Shown one piece after another: positions 1 through 5,252 of a DNA stretch of 10,578 bases (its first letter is position 1; each line of letters starts with the position of its first letter). The notes beneath the pieces were generated by a model, which was not told the origin of the DNA, searched no databases, and worked only from the letters and a program-made list of their open reading frames with translations. Source of the stretch: Bacteroidota bacterium (GTDB lineage: Bacteria > Bacteroidota > Bacteroidia > Bacteroidales > UBA10428); assembly GCA_024640925.1 (NCBI GenBank), contig JAHEEB010000064.1:1-10578 (forward strand), read 5' to 3'. A program made the translations under genes and the position numbers.

Positions 1-88
1 AGCGTGGCTATATCAAAGTCTAGTCTTCTACTGCCTCTTTTTTTGGCTCAACTGTGCCTTAAATCCTATATTGTTAGCCCCCGTAGTT
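1..88 (-). repeat. partial attC-like spacer after the HigBA cassette
   Basis: This stretch runs from the window edge to 2 bp before the higA stop codon. In plus-strand reading its right end, CCTATATTGTTAGCCC (65-80), resembles the outer ends of the other spacers (CCTATTTATTGGC and similar), and GTTAGCC is close to the GTTRRRY core of attC sites. A 14-bp imperfect palindrome, GGCTCAACTGTGCC, lies at 45-58. The distal half of the site is outside the window, so pairing between the two ends cannot be checked. No ORF is present. Confidence 0.5.
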
Positions 89-89
89 T

Positions 90-395
90 TTATATCTCTA
101 TTTGAATTTTAATCTTTCCGCCTAGTCCTTTTTCAACAATATCATAAAGGGTCTTTAAAGTCATATTGCTGGCATCATTTTCAATCCTGGAAATATAGCT
201 TCTCTTTTTTTCAACCTTTTGACCAAGTTGGTCTTGAGTCATCTTTTTCTGTTCTCTTGCTTCACGAAGCATTAATCCTATTTTAAATGATTTGAATTCC
301 CTATCAAGTTGGTCCCTCCGCTGAGTCCCTTTTTCTCCATATACTTGATCTTTTAAATCAGTCCATGTTGTTGTATTCCTCTTCTTCATAATCAT
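90..395 (-). CDS. higA: HigA-type XRE-family antitoxin
   Basis: A 101-residue helix-turn-helix protein. The XRE/Cro HTH spans about residues 38-85, with MTQDQLGQKV forming helices 1-2 and KRSYISRIEND the recognition helix region. It ends in LGGKIKIQIEI, typical of short HigA antitoxins. In this family the antitoxin binds the RelE-fold toxin encoded just upstream and represses its own promoter. The start overlaps the toxin stop codon as ATGA (392-395). A second ATG two codons in (position 389, giving MKKRNTTTW) fits the usual family N-terminus equally well. HTH residues and length look complete, so the antitoxin seems functional although its partner is broken. A perfect 16-bp palindrome over the promoter (712-727) is the likely operator. 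Confidence 0.88.
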   Translation of the reverse strand: MIMKKRNTTTWTDLKDQVYGEKGTQRRDQLDREFKSFKIGLMLREAREQKKMTQDQLGQKVEKKRSYISRIENDASNMTLKTLYDIVEKGLGGKIKIQIEI

Positions 396-686
396 TTATT
401 TTTGTCGTTAAAATACTCTTGCATTAATAAAATCGCTTTATCAATCTCTGATTTGGGAGTCTTTTGCGTCTTTTTCTGAAATCCATTTAATAGAATCACT
501 AACTGTCCTTGGTCGAAAAAACAAAATACCCGCCAAATATTAGATCCTAATGTAATCCGAGCTTCATAAAGCCCTTTTTGTCCTTCGATATGTTTTAGAT
601 ATTTTATCTTGTACTTTTTGAGGTTGTTCAAGTAAAAAATCCTTAAAATAATCTTTATAAGCAATAACAGTCCGAACACGCTCCAT
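392..686 (-). pseudogene. higB: HigB/RelE-fold toxin, frameshifted by an internal deletion
   Basis: The natural start is the ATG at 686, which opens MERVRTVIAYKDYFKDFLLE, the usual N-terminus of phage Gp49-like/HigB toxins. That frame reads 29 family-like residues to about position 600, then goes out of register and stops at TGA 564-566. The rest of the toxin (YLKHIEGQKGLYEARITLGS, then the FCFFDQG and LLNGFQKKTQKTP motifs) continues in another frame from about 601 to the stop at 392. From memory of family members about 110-115 residues long, some 16 residues between DKI and YLKHIEG are missing, so a deletion not divisible by three is the simplest explanation. A GTG at 679 opens the downstream frame but gives an unrelated N-terminus. 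The toxin is probably inactive. Its stop overlaps the higA start. Confidence 0.82.
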
Positions 687-706
687 TTAAATTAAATCAT
701 TCTGGA

Positions 707-740
707 CAAAGGTAACTTATAAGTTACAATTACGCAATAA
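707..740 (-). promoter_or_regulatory. Bacteroidota-type promoter of the higBA cassette
   Basis: Read on the minus strand, TACCTTTG (714 to 707) matches the Bacteroidota -7 consensus TAnnTTTG. A TTATTG (740 to 735) lies 20 nt upstream in the place of the -33 TTG element. The ATG at 686 follows 20 bp downstream of the -7 box. The -7 box overlaps the palindrome at 712-727, which suits autorepression by HigA. This cassette carries its own promoter, a known habit of toxin-antitoxin cassettes in integrons. Confidence 0.6.
712..727. promoter_or_regulatory. palindromic operator, likely HigA-binding
   Basis: GTAACTTATAAGTTAC is a perfect 16-bp palindrome that overlaps the -7 box upstream of higB. HTH antitoxins of this class bind as dimers to such palindromes. 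The link to HigA is inferred from position. Confidence 0.6.
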
Positions 741-762
741 TGTCTCTGTTTTTTTACTATGG

Positions 763-900
763 GTGTTTGCCCTTTATCCCTGAAGAGAAGTCCATTGCCG
801 CCAGGCTGGGTTTAGTTCAATCGGGAGTTCATGTTTACCTGCCGCTGAGCCCTTCGGGGTTGGGCTGTTAGCCCACATGGACTCCTATTTATTAGCAGCT
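763..900 (-). repeat. attC-like spacer, short form
   Basis: About 138 bp shared with the right-hand part of the two long identical spacers (1634-1764 and 5108-5238). Its arms GGAGTTCATGT (824-834) and ACATGGACTCC (875-885) pair with one wobble. They enclose a smaller GGGCT-GTT-AGCCC hairpin (862-874) and an AGCCC/GGGCT stem. The right edge, CCTATTTATTAGCAGCT, is the R''-like end and lies 8 bp beyond the stop of the gene at 909. No clear R' core is visible at the left edge (GTGTTTGCCC), so the site may be truncated there. It does not encode a protein. Confidence 0.6.
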
Positions 901-908
901 GTTGTTTT

Positions 909-1190
909 TTACTTTTTCAATTTATCAAGTTGTTCAAATATTTTATTCCCTAAATCCATTCCATCCAATCCAACAAAATCATCCCACCGACAAGTCGGAG
1001 CAAACCATATCCATAAATCGTTAATAACATTAAGATCATTTGATTTTAGTCTATTAATTCTATCACAAAGAGCAGCATGAAACTCTTCAGCTGTAATGAA
1101 TTCACCAGAATATCCTCCGGAAAACTCTGACAATAGTTTTTCAGCAGACTCCAAATCATTAATCAGTCTATTTATTTGGATATTATTCAT
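909..1190 (-). CDS. small acidic cassette protein, unknown function
   Basis: A 93-residue protein starting MNNIQINRLINDLESAEKLL. It has a helical first half and a distinctive aromatic C-terminal half, LWIWFAPTCRWDDFVGLDG followed by MDLGNKIFEQLDKL. I do not recognise a named family with confidence. Small acidic soluble proteins of this kind are common in integron cassettes, and some are immunity-like, but nothing here proves that. The ATG at 1190 is preferred over an in-frame GTG at 1202. It overlaps the end of the upstream gene by 8 bp and has AAAAGG about 11 nt upstream. The overlap implies translational coupling with 1183-1410. It is the last gene of its cassette, and an attC-like spacer follows. 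Confidence 0.75.
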   Translation of the reverse strand: MNNIQINRLINDLESAEKLLSEFSGGYSGEFITAEEFHAALCDRINRLKSNDLNVINDLWIWFAPTCRWDDFVGLDGMDLGNKIFEQLDKLKK

Positions 1191-1410
1191 AAATTGAAGC
1201 ACCTTTTAGAATATCAGCGAATACTTTCCAATCTGGTTTATCTGCGTCAATTTTCTGCCCAGTATTATCATAATATCCTTGGATATCTTCAGTATATCTT
1301 ATCAATGCTTCTAGGTAATCATCGATATTTTTATTCTCCCAATTATCAGGATGATTTATAAATTCTGTCCTAAGTTCATTTAAGAAATCAATAAATTGTA
1401 ATCTATCCAT
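1183..1410 (-). CDS. small acidic protein, resembles DUF7660-type proteins
   Basis: A 75-residue acidic protein. Its recognisable pattern is NPD/HPDNWENKNIDDYLEAL near residues 20-36, then YTEDIQGYYDNTGQ (39-52) and a C-terminal PDWKVFADILKGASIYE. From memory this layout matches the DUF7660 family of short bacterial proteins, whose function is unknown; a profile search would be needed to confirm. The ATG at 1410 sits about 25 bp after the R'-like core of the preceding spacer (AGCTGCCAAT, 1435-1444), too close for a separate promoter, so it is probably read through from upstream. Its stop overlaps the start of the 909-1190 gene. Confidence 0.75.
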   Translation of the reverse strand: MDRLQFIDFLNELRTEFINHPDNWENKNIDDYLEALIRYTEDIQGYYDNTGQKIDADKPDWKVFADILKGASIYE

Positions 1411-1421
1411 TTGTCAGTGTC

Positions 1422-1769
1422 TTTTTTTTACAATAGCTGCCAATTGAGTAGGAAAAGATACGAAATATTTTGCATCTCCGCCCTCTCACACCACAGTAAG
1501 TAGCGGAATACGACGGTTCGTTAGGCATGGCTAAATCTGACGAATAGTTCACTCGCTTTTTTTTAATAGCAAAACTTGAAAAAACATGTTTTATCTACCT
1601 CTTTGTTTTTTAATTTACCTCTCCGGTTTTAACGTGTTTGCCCTTTATCCCTGTTGAGAAGTCCATAGCCGCCAGGCCGGGCTTTCGTTCAACCGGGAGT
1701 TCATGTTTAGCTGCGCTGAGCCCTTCGGGGTTGGGCTGTTAGCCCACATGAACTCCTATTTATTGGCGG
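1422..1769 (-). repeat. long attC-like spacer A1 (343 bp identical to A2)
   Basis: Positions 1422-1764 are identical by eye to 4896-5238. The attC-like ends are GCCAATTGAGTAGG (1439-1452) and CCTATTTATTGGC (1755-1767), which are imperfectly complementary. Inside, from left to right, are a motif around 1453-1526 containing the hairpin GATACGAAAT/ATTTTGCATC and CCGCCCTCTCACACCAC, a GTTAGGC core at 1520-1526, an AT-rich stretch including the palindrome AAAACATGTTTT, and from 1634 the same module as 763-894 with perfect 11-bp arms GGAGTTCATGT (1696-1706) and ACATGAACTCC (1746-1756). The identity begins 17 bp outside the left core, in the leader of the 1183-1410 gene. No credible ORF lies within. 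Confidence 0.75.
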
Positions 1770-1778
1770 CTGGCATTT

Positions 1779-2267
1779 TTATATTTGTTTATTCATAAAG
1801 CACACTCGAAATGGTAAATGCTCAAAATCTTTTGTCCTGGTTTCTTTAAATCCTTGTGAGCAATACCAGTTTTTGAGTTTTGTATTTGAATCAATTAATG
1901 CGATGGATATACTCTTTCCGCCTAATCCTTTTATTTTAGATGTTGCGAAATCCATTAATTTAACTCCAAATCCATGATTTCTAAATTCTGGAACAACCGA
2001 TACTTTCTCAATGTAAAATGTATTAATTTCTTTTGCAGATTTTTCAATCGCAATGCAACCTATCAATTTATTATCAAGTGACATTGCATACAAATCAATC
2101 CCTTTGTTTAATTGAGTCCTTAAAGTTGATTCGTTTATAAAAGCGTTATTGGTTGGATTATTATCCTTTGTAAATCCAAAATCCTTTGCCACTGTATCAT
2201 GAGATACATTAAGCACATGTACTATTGCTGATAAATCGTTACTTGAATTGACTAAAGTAAAGTCCAT
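1779..2267 (-). CDS. GNAT-family N-acetyltransferase
   Basis: A 162-residue protein of normal GNAT length. Acetyl-CoA-binding motif A is EKVSVVPEFRNHGFGVKLMD (about residues 87-106), where R-N-H-G-F-G is the Q/R-x-x-G-x-G/A pyrophosphate-binding loop. Motif B follows as NTKLKNWYCSQGFKETRT (128-145), including the usual Tyr and G-F pair. Residues 60-75 form the beta strand pair DLYAMSLDNKLIGCIAI. The substrate cannot be read from sequence. Members of this group modify small amines, antibiotics or protein N-termini. The ATG at 2267 lies 5 bp after the tautomerase stop, so the two genes form one two-gene cassette. The spacer core follows 10 bp after its own stop. Confidence 0.92.
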   Translation of the reverse strand: MDFTLVNSSNDLSAIVHVLNVSHDTVAKDFGFTKDNNPTNNAFINESTLRTQLNKGIDLYAMSLDNKLIGCIAIEKSAKEINTFYIEKVSVVPEFRNHGFGVKLMDFATSKIKGLGGKSISIALIDSNTKLKNWYCSQGFKETRTKDFEHLPFRVCFMNKQI

Positions 2268-2272
2268 TGAAA

Positions 2273-2680
2273 TTATTTATTTTGTTCCTTTTTATTACGA
2301 ATCGTCATTGAAATACCATCAAATCCCCAACTATCAGGGTTAAGCTCATTTATTATAAAATAGTTTGTTATATCATTCGAACCAAGCGTGTGCTTTACCA
2401 ATTCTTTACCTGCTCTAATTACCTCCGACATTTGTTCAGCGGAGCTTGTTCCTTTTGAAATTCTTATCTCAATGCAACAAACCTTATCATGCTTAGATTT
2501 ATCAATTGGTTTACCTCCTATAATCCAATTTGATTGGTCAATTTCATCAATTGTTATCACTGTCAAATCAGGATTACGACCCATAATTTTTACAATTATA
2601 TCCATTAATCCAGTTATCAATGAGTCTTTTTGCTCCTGATTAACCTGTTGCTTAACAAACTTTACATTTACATATGGCAT
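2273..2680 (-). CDS. tandem 4-oxalocrotonate tautomerase-like protein
   Basis: A 135-residue protein built from two 4-OT-like repeats. The first (residues 2-60) begins MPYVNVKF, which would expose Pro-1, the catalytic base of the tautomerase superfamily once Met is removed, and ends VITIDEIDQSNWIIGG. The second (about 67-127) is CCIEIRISKGTSSAEQM through FIINELNPDSWGFDG. It has the same strand-helix-strand layout and a matching (D/E)-E/L-x-x-x-x-W-x-x-x-G turn, but no N-terminal proline. So only the first half can supply Pro-1, as in known fused 4-OT-type enzymes. The substrate is unknown. It is the first gene of the cassette, and its ATG lies about 70 bp from the left edge of the upstream spacer. 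The initiator ATG is fixed by the Met-Pro start. Confidence 0.88.
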   Translation of the reverse strand: MPYVNVKFVKQQVNQEQKDSLITGLMDIIVKIMGRNPDLTVITIDEIDQSNWIIGGKPIDKSKHDKVCCIEIRISKGTSSAEQMSEVIRAGKELVKHTLGSNDITNYFIINELNPDSWGFDGISMTIRNKKEQNK

Positions 2681-2739
2681 AATTCTATTTTTTAATTAAT
2701 ATTTCCCAATCAAGTAACTGCTGAAAGGGTCGCAGCTGT

Positions 2740-3031
2740 GCTTGCCGGTAATCGAGTAGGGAAAGATACGAAATATTTCGCATCGCCGCCCTCTCACACC
2801 AAAATGCGTAAGGCGGTTACTAAAATAAAGAAATTTTTGTTTAATCTAAGCTTTTTTCCTTAACCACAAAGATTAACACAAAGGACAAAGTTTGCTCTGA
2901 ACAATGTGCTACCAGATCTTTTAAATTTATTCCTTGTTCCTTTTAAAATTCGTTCAATACCATTGTAACCGAATTTAAAACATTAACCCTTTCTTGTTTG
3001 TTTTTTAACCAACCCCAACCCCTCAGTAAGG
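2740..3031 (-). repeat. long spacer B1, left part
   Basis: The outer core-like end is GCTTGCCGGTAAT (2740-2752), followed by CGAGTAGGGAAAGATACG, the hairpin GATACGAAAT/ATTTCGCATC and CCGCCCTCTCACACC. Then comes a module shared with 3568-3810 and 6769-6991. Its 104-bp core (2920-3023) is identical by eye in all three copies. The module ends in the left arm of the G/C palindrome (3014-3031), where the DUF559 element interrupts it. No ORF. Confidence 0.65.
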
Positions 3032-3520
3032 CCTTAGTAAGGGGCAATAACAAGGCGGTGGAACTTAATACCAACTAGCTGGTTTTAAACTGTTCTTTTA
3101 TTTTTTTAAGTACCTATGTCAGATTATTGAGTACTTCCTTATTTTCAAAACGAAGTACTTTAATATTCATCATTTCCAGATTATTGTCTCTTTCCAGATC
3201 ATTTGTTTTACCTTCAGTAGTATAATGATGTTTTCCATCAAGTTATATAATCAATCTTTCTGACATACAATAGAAATCTGCTATATAATTTCCAATACTA
3301 TGTTGTCGTCTGAATTTGCGTTTGCATAGTTTTTTATCTTTTAAAACCTTCCACAGCACCAACTCGGCTTCAGTCATATTCTTTCGAAGATGCTCCCGGT
3401 TGTCTTTCAGATAACTCAGATTATTTAATTGGGTTGGCATAGGTTATAATATAAAACCAAATCTTTCTTTTATGTAAAAACTCTATGTATGAACAAATCT
3501 GTTATTGCCCCTTACTAAGG
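3032..3520. mobile_element. DUF559-carrying element with 20-bp terminal inverted repeats
   Basis: The left end, CCTTAGTAAGGGGCAATAAC (3032-3051), and the right end, 3501-3520, are perfect reverse complements. The 489-bp unit sits at the centre of the spacer's 38-bp palindrome, which is uninterrupted at 6954-6991 and 3773-3810. Its only gene is a DUF559 endonuclease pseudogene (3075-3440). The right-hand 64 bp (3457-3520) recur at 7948-8010 without the rest, which supports a unit that has moved or decayed independently. An alternative reading takes GGCAATAAC as the terminus and the flanking CCTTASTAAGG as an 11-bp target duplication. Confidence 0.6.
3075..3440 (-). pseudogene. DUF559 (Vsr-like fold) endonuclease, nonsense-mutated
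   Basis: The reading frame begins MPTQLNNLSYLKDNREHLRK and carries the family signature: NMTEAELVLWKVL, then RKFRRQHSIGNYIADFYC with the metal-binding Asp, which would normally be followed by IELDGxxHH. A TAA at 3243-3245 stands where the Glu of IELDG is expected. Reading on gives LDGKHHYTTEGKTNDLERDN and KVLRFENKEVLNNL, which completes the domain. A second stop (TAG, 3114-3116) and a terminal TAG (3075-3077) follow in the same frame, giving 121 codons in all, the normal length. Thus no frameshift is seen, only two in-frame stops, one removing a catalytic residue. DUF559 proteins share the PD-(D/E)XK/very-short-patch-repair fold. Their role in mobility is inferred here from the flanking inverted repeats. 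Confidence 0.85.
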
Positions 3521-3900
3521 GGTTGGGGTTTTCAATAAAAAATTTCCATGTTTACCTGCCTGAAGAAGGTTACTAAAATAATGAAACTTTTGTTTAATCT
3601 AAGCTTTTTCTTTAACCACAAAGCACACAAAGGTTTACACAAAGAACACAAAGTTTGCTTTGAACAAGTTGCTAGCGATTTCTTTAAATTTATTCCTTGT
3701 TCCTTTTAAAATTCGTTCAATACCATTGTAACCGAATTTAAAACATTAACCCTTTCTTGTTTGTTTTTTAACCAACCCCAACCCCTTAGTAAGGCCTTAC
3801 TAAGGGGTTGGAGTTTTCAATTCAAATTTATTTATGTCTACCTGCCGCTGAGCCCATCGGGTTTGGGCTGTTAGCCCACATGAACTCCTATTTATTGGCG
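3521..3900 (-). repeat. long spacer B1 end fused to B2
   Basis: The piece 3521-3560 (GGTTGGGGTTTTCAAT to TTTACCTGCC) continues the palindrome arm and tail of B1, then breaks off. At 3568 a second copy of the middle module begins, including the identical 104-bp core (3683-3786), followed by the 38-bp palindrome CCCCAACCCCTTAGTAAGG plus its near-complement (3773-3810), and the outer hairpin module GCTGAGCCCATCGGGTTTGGGCTG with end CCTATTTATTGGC (3887-3899). The whole spacer 2740-3900 is therefore two B-type spacers merged, the second lacking its left motif. The R''-like end lies 7 bp from the stop of the lipoprotein gene. Confidence 0.65.
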
Positions 3901-3906
3901 TGTCGT

Positions 3907-4887
3907 TTATTTTTTATTAATCAGAAAATTTAATTCTTGCTCTGTCATTTGTGATAGATTTATCCGTATTTTATCATTTTCTTGAATTTTGAAATCCTTA
4001 TAAAATCCATATATCTTATTATCGATTAAACTAACAGCAACAACTCTAACATTGGCATTAACTGGGATATCAGAAAATCCATTGTTAATTATATTTGCTT
4101 TTGATTTAATGAATATTGAAGACGTTATGCTATTAATATCCTTAAAAATAAGGTATACCTTTGCTATTAAGGTATCTTGTTTTGTATTGATACTAAAATC
4201 TAGTTTTGTTTTATCTTTTATCTCATAAAATCTATCACAATTTATCCAATCTAAAGATGTAATTTTTACAGGCACATAATAAACTACGTTATTAACAGCA
4301 GAATCATACTCAATTCTATCAAGTAAGCTGCCAGGAACTACTGCTGGAGAAGCAACTGTAACAGGCGTTTCAAATTTTAAATTTGTATTTAACCATTGGA
4401 TATTACTTAAGCTATCCTTTTGCCCATAAAATAAGCTCATCTCTTCATCAGAAAATCTTGGTAAATAAACAGTCAAAGAATCATTATGCTTTAATTTTAA
4501 CTGTTTTCCATTCGATAGCATTGAAATTTTATAAGCTCCGCCTGAGACTATAAGCTTTCCTTGGGAAATAGTCTGGATATTCGATTGAATAAAATCAATC
4601 TGATTCAAACACTCAATAACTTCAATAATAATTGAATCTGTCAAAGGAGAACCATCTTCAGTTTCTAATTGATTGGCGTCAAAAAGAAATTTTAATCCAT
4701 TTTTTGCTATTACAGTCTGCTTATCTTTCGTAGAAAATTTAAAAACTTGTTTATTCTTATCAACTTTGGTAATTAAGTCCGTCAATTTATTAATCTGAAT
4801 AGCATAATCATTAATCTGAATCTTTGTTGATTTCTGACAGCTAATTAAAAGTGAAGCGAAAATTAAAATAATCGTAATTCTTTTCAT
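3907..4887 (-). CDS. putative lipoprotein, paralogue of the next upstream gene
   Basis: A 326-residue protein with a lipoprotein signal peptide: MKR, a hydrophobic stretch, then lipobox LLISC with Cys17, so it is probably anchored in a membrane facing the periplasm or outside. The ATG at 4887 is chosen over an upstream in-frame start because it begins the signal peptide directly. An N-terminal beta-rich domain (about 50-170) contains GLKFLFDANQLETEDGSPL and GGAYKISMLSNGKQLKL. A C-terminal domain holds DWINCDRFYEI (213-223) and LIFKDINSI (246-254). Both domains align with the 476-residue lipoprotein at 5253-6683, which has an extra middle region missing here. Function is unknown. It is a single-gene cassette. 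Its leader matches that of the 1183-1410 gene because the identical spacer repeat extends into it. Confidence 0.85.
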   Translation of the reverse strand: MKRITIILIFASLLISCQKSTKIQINDYAIQINKLTDLITKVDKNKQVFKFSTKDKQTVIAKNGLKFLFDANQLETEDGSPLTDSIIIEVIECLNQIDFIQSNIQTISQGKLIVSGGAYKISMLSNGKQLKLKHNDSLTVYLPRFSDEEMSLFYGQKDSLSNIQWLNTNLKFETPVTVASPAVVPGSLLDRIEYDSAVNNVVYYVPVKITSLDWINCDRFYEIKDKTKLDFSINTKQDTLIAKVYLIFKDINSITSSIFIKSKANIINNGFSDIPVNANVRVVAVSLIDNKIYGFYKDFKIQENDKIRINLSQMTEQELNFLINKK

Positions 4888-4895
4888 GGTTCGTA

Positions 4896-5238
4896 TTTTT
4901 TTTACAATAGCTGCCAATTGAGTAGGAAAAGATACGAAATATTTTGCATCTCCGCCCTCTCACACCACAGTAAGTAGCGGAATACGACGGTTCGTTAGGC
5001 ATGGCTAAATCTGACGAATAGTTCACTCGCTTTTTTTTAATAGCAAAACTTGAAAAAACATGTTTTATCTACCTCTTTGTTTTTTAATTTACCTCTCCGG
5101 TTTTAACGTGTTTGCCCTTTATCCCTGTTGAGAAGTCCATAGCCGCCAGGCCGGGCTTTCGTTCAACCGGGAGTTCATGTTTAGCTGCGCTGAGCCCTTC
5201 GGGGTTGGGCTGTTAGCCCACATGAACTCCTATTTATT
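4896..5238 (-). repeat. long attC-like spacer A2, identical to A1
   Basis: A 343-bp perfect direct repeat of 1422-1764, by reading both copies side by side. The contents are the same: core end GCCAATTGAGTAGG (4913-4926), the group II intron-like motif, a GTTAGGC core (4994-5000), and outer arms at 5170-5180 and 5220-5230. The right edge then diverges into TTAGGCACA (5238 onward), the cassette-specific R'' of the next gene. A spurious 61-codon ORF covers the left motif and is not a gene. Confidence 0.75.
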
Positions 5239-5252
5239 AGGCACAGTAATTA

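Noticed and set aside
820..890. Spacer hairpins as rho-independent terminators
   Set aside because: Strong stems follow each gene, but on the minus strand no run of T follows them. Their shared ends fit recombination sites better, though they may still slow transcription.
877..1361. Plus-strand ORFs of 61-67 codons
   Set aside because: They are antisense to the two small cassette genes, lack family features, and conflict with the one-strand layout.
2388..2639. Plus-strand 83-codon ORF
   Set aside because: Antisense to the tautomerase gene, whose Met-Pro start and repeat structure are clear.
3032..3520. Insertion sequence with transposase
   Set aside because: The inverted ends look like those of an IS, but the only gene is a DUF559 nuclease, with no DDE or tyrosine/serine transposase features.
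4841..5026. 61-codon minus-strand ORF spanning the lipoprotein start and spacer A2
   Set aside because: It covers the repeated spacer motif and the signal peptide region in another frame. The same repeat at 1422-1764 would encode the same peptide without a gene context, so it is a shadow of the repeat.
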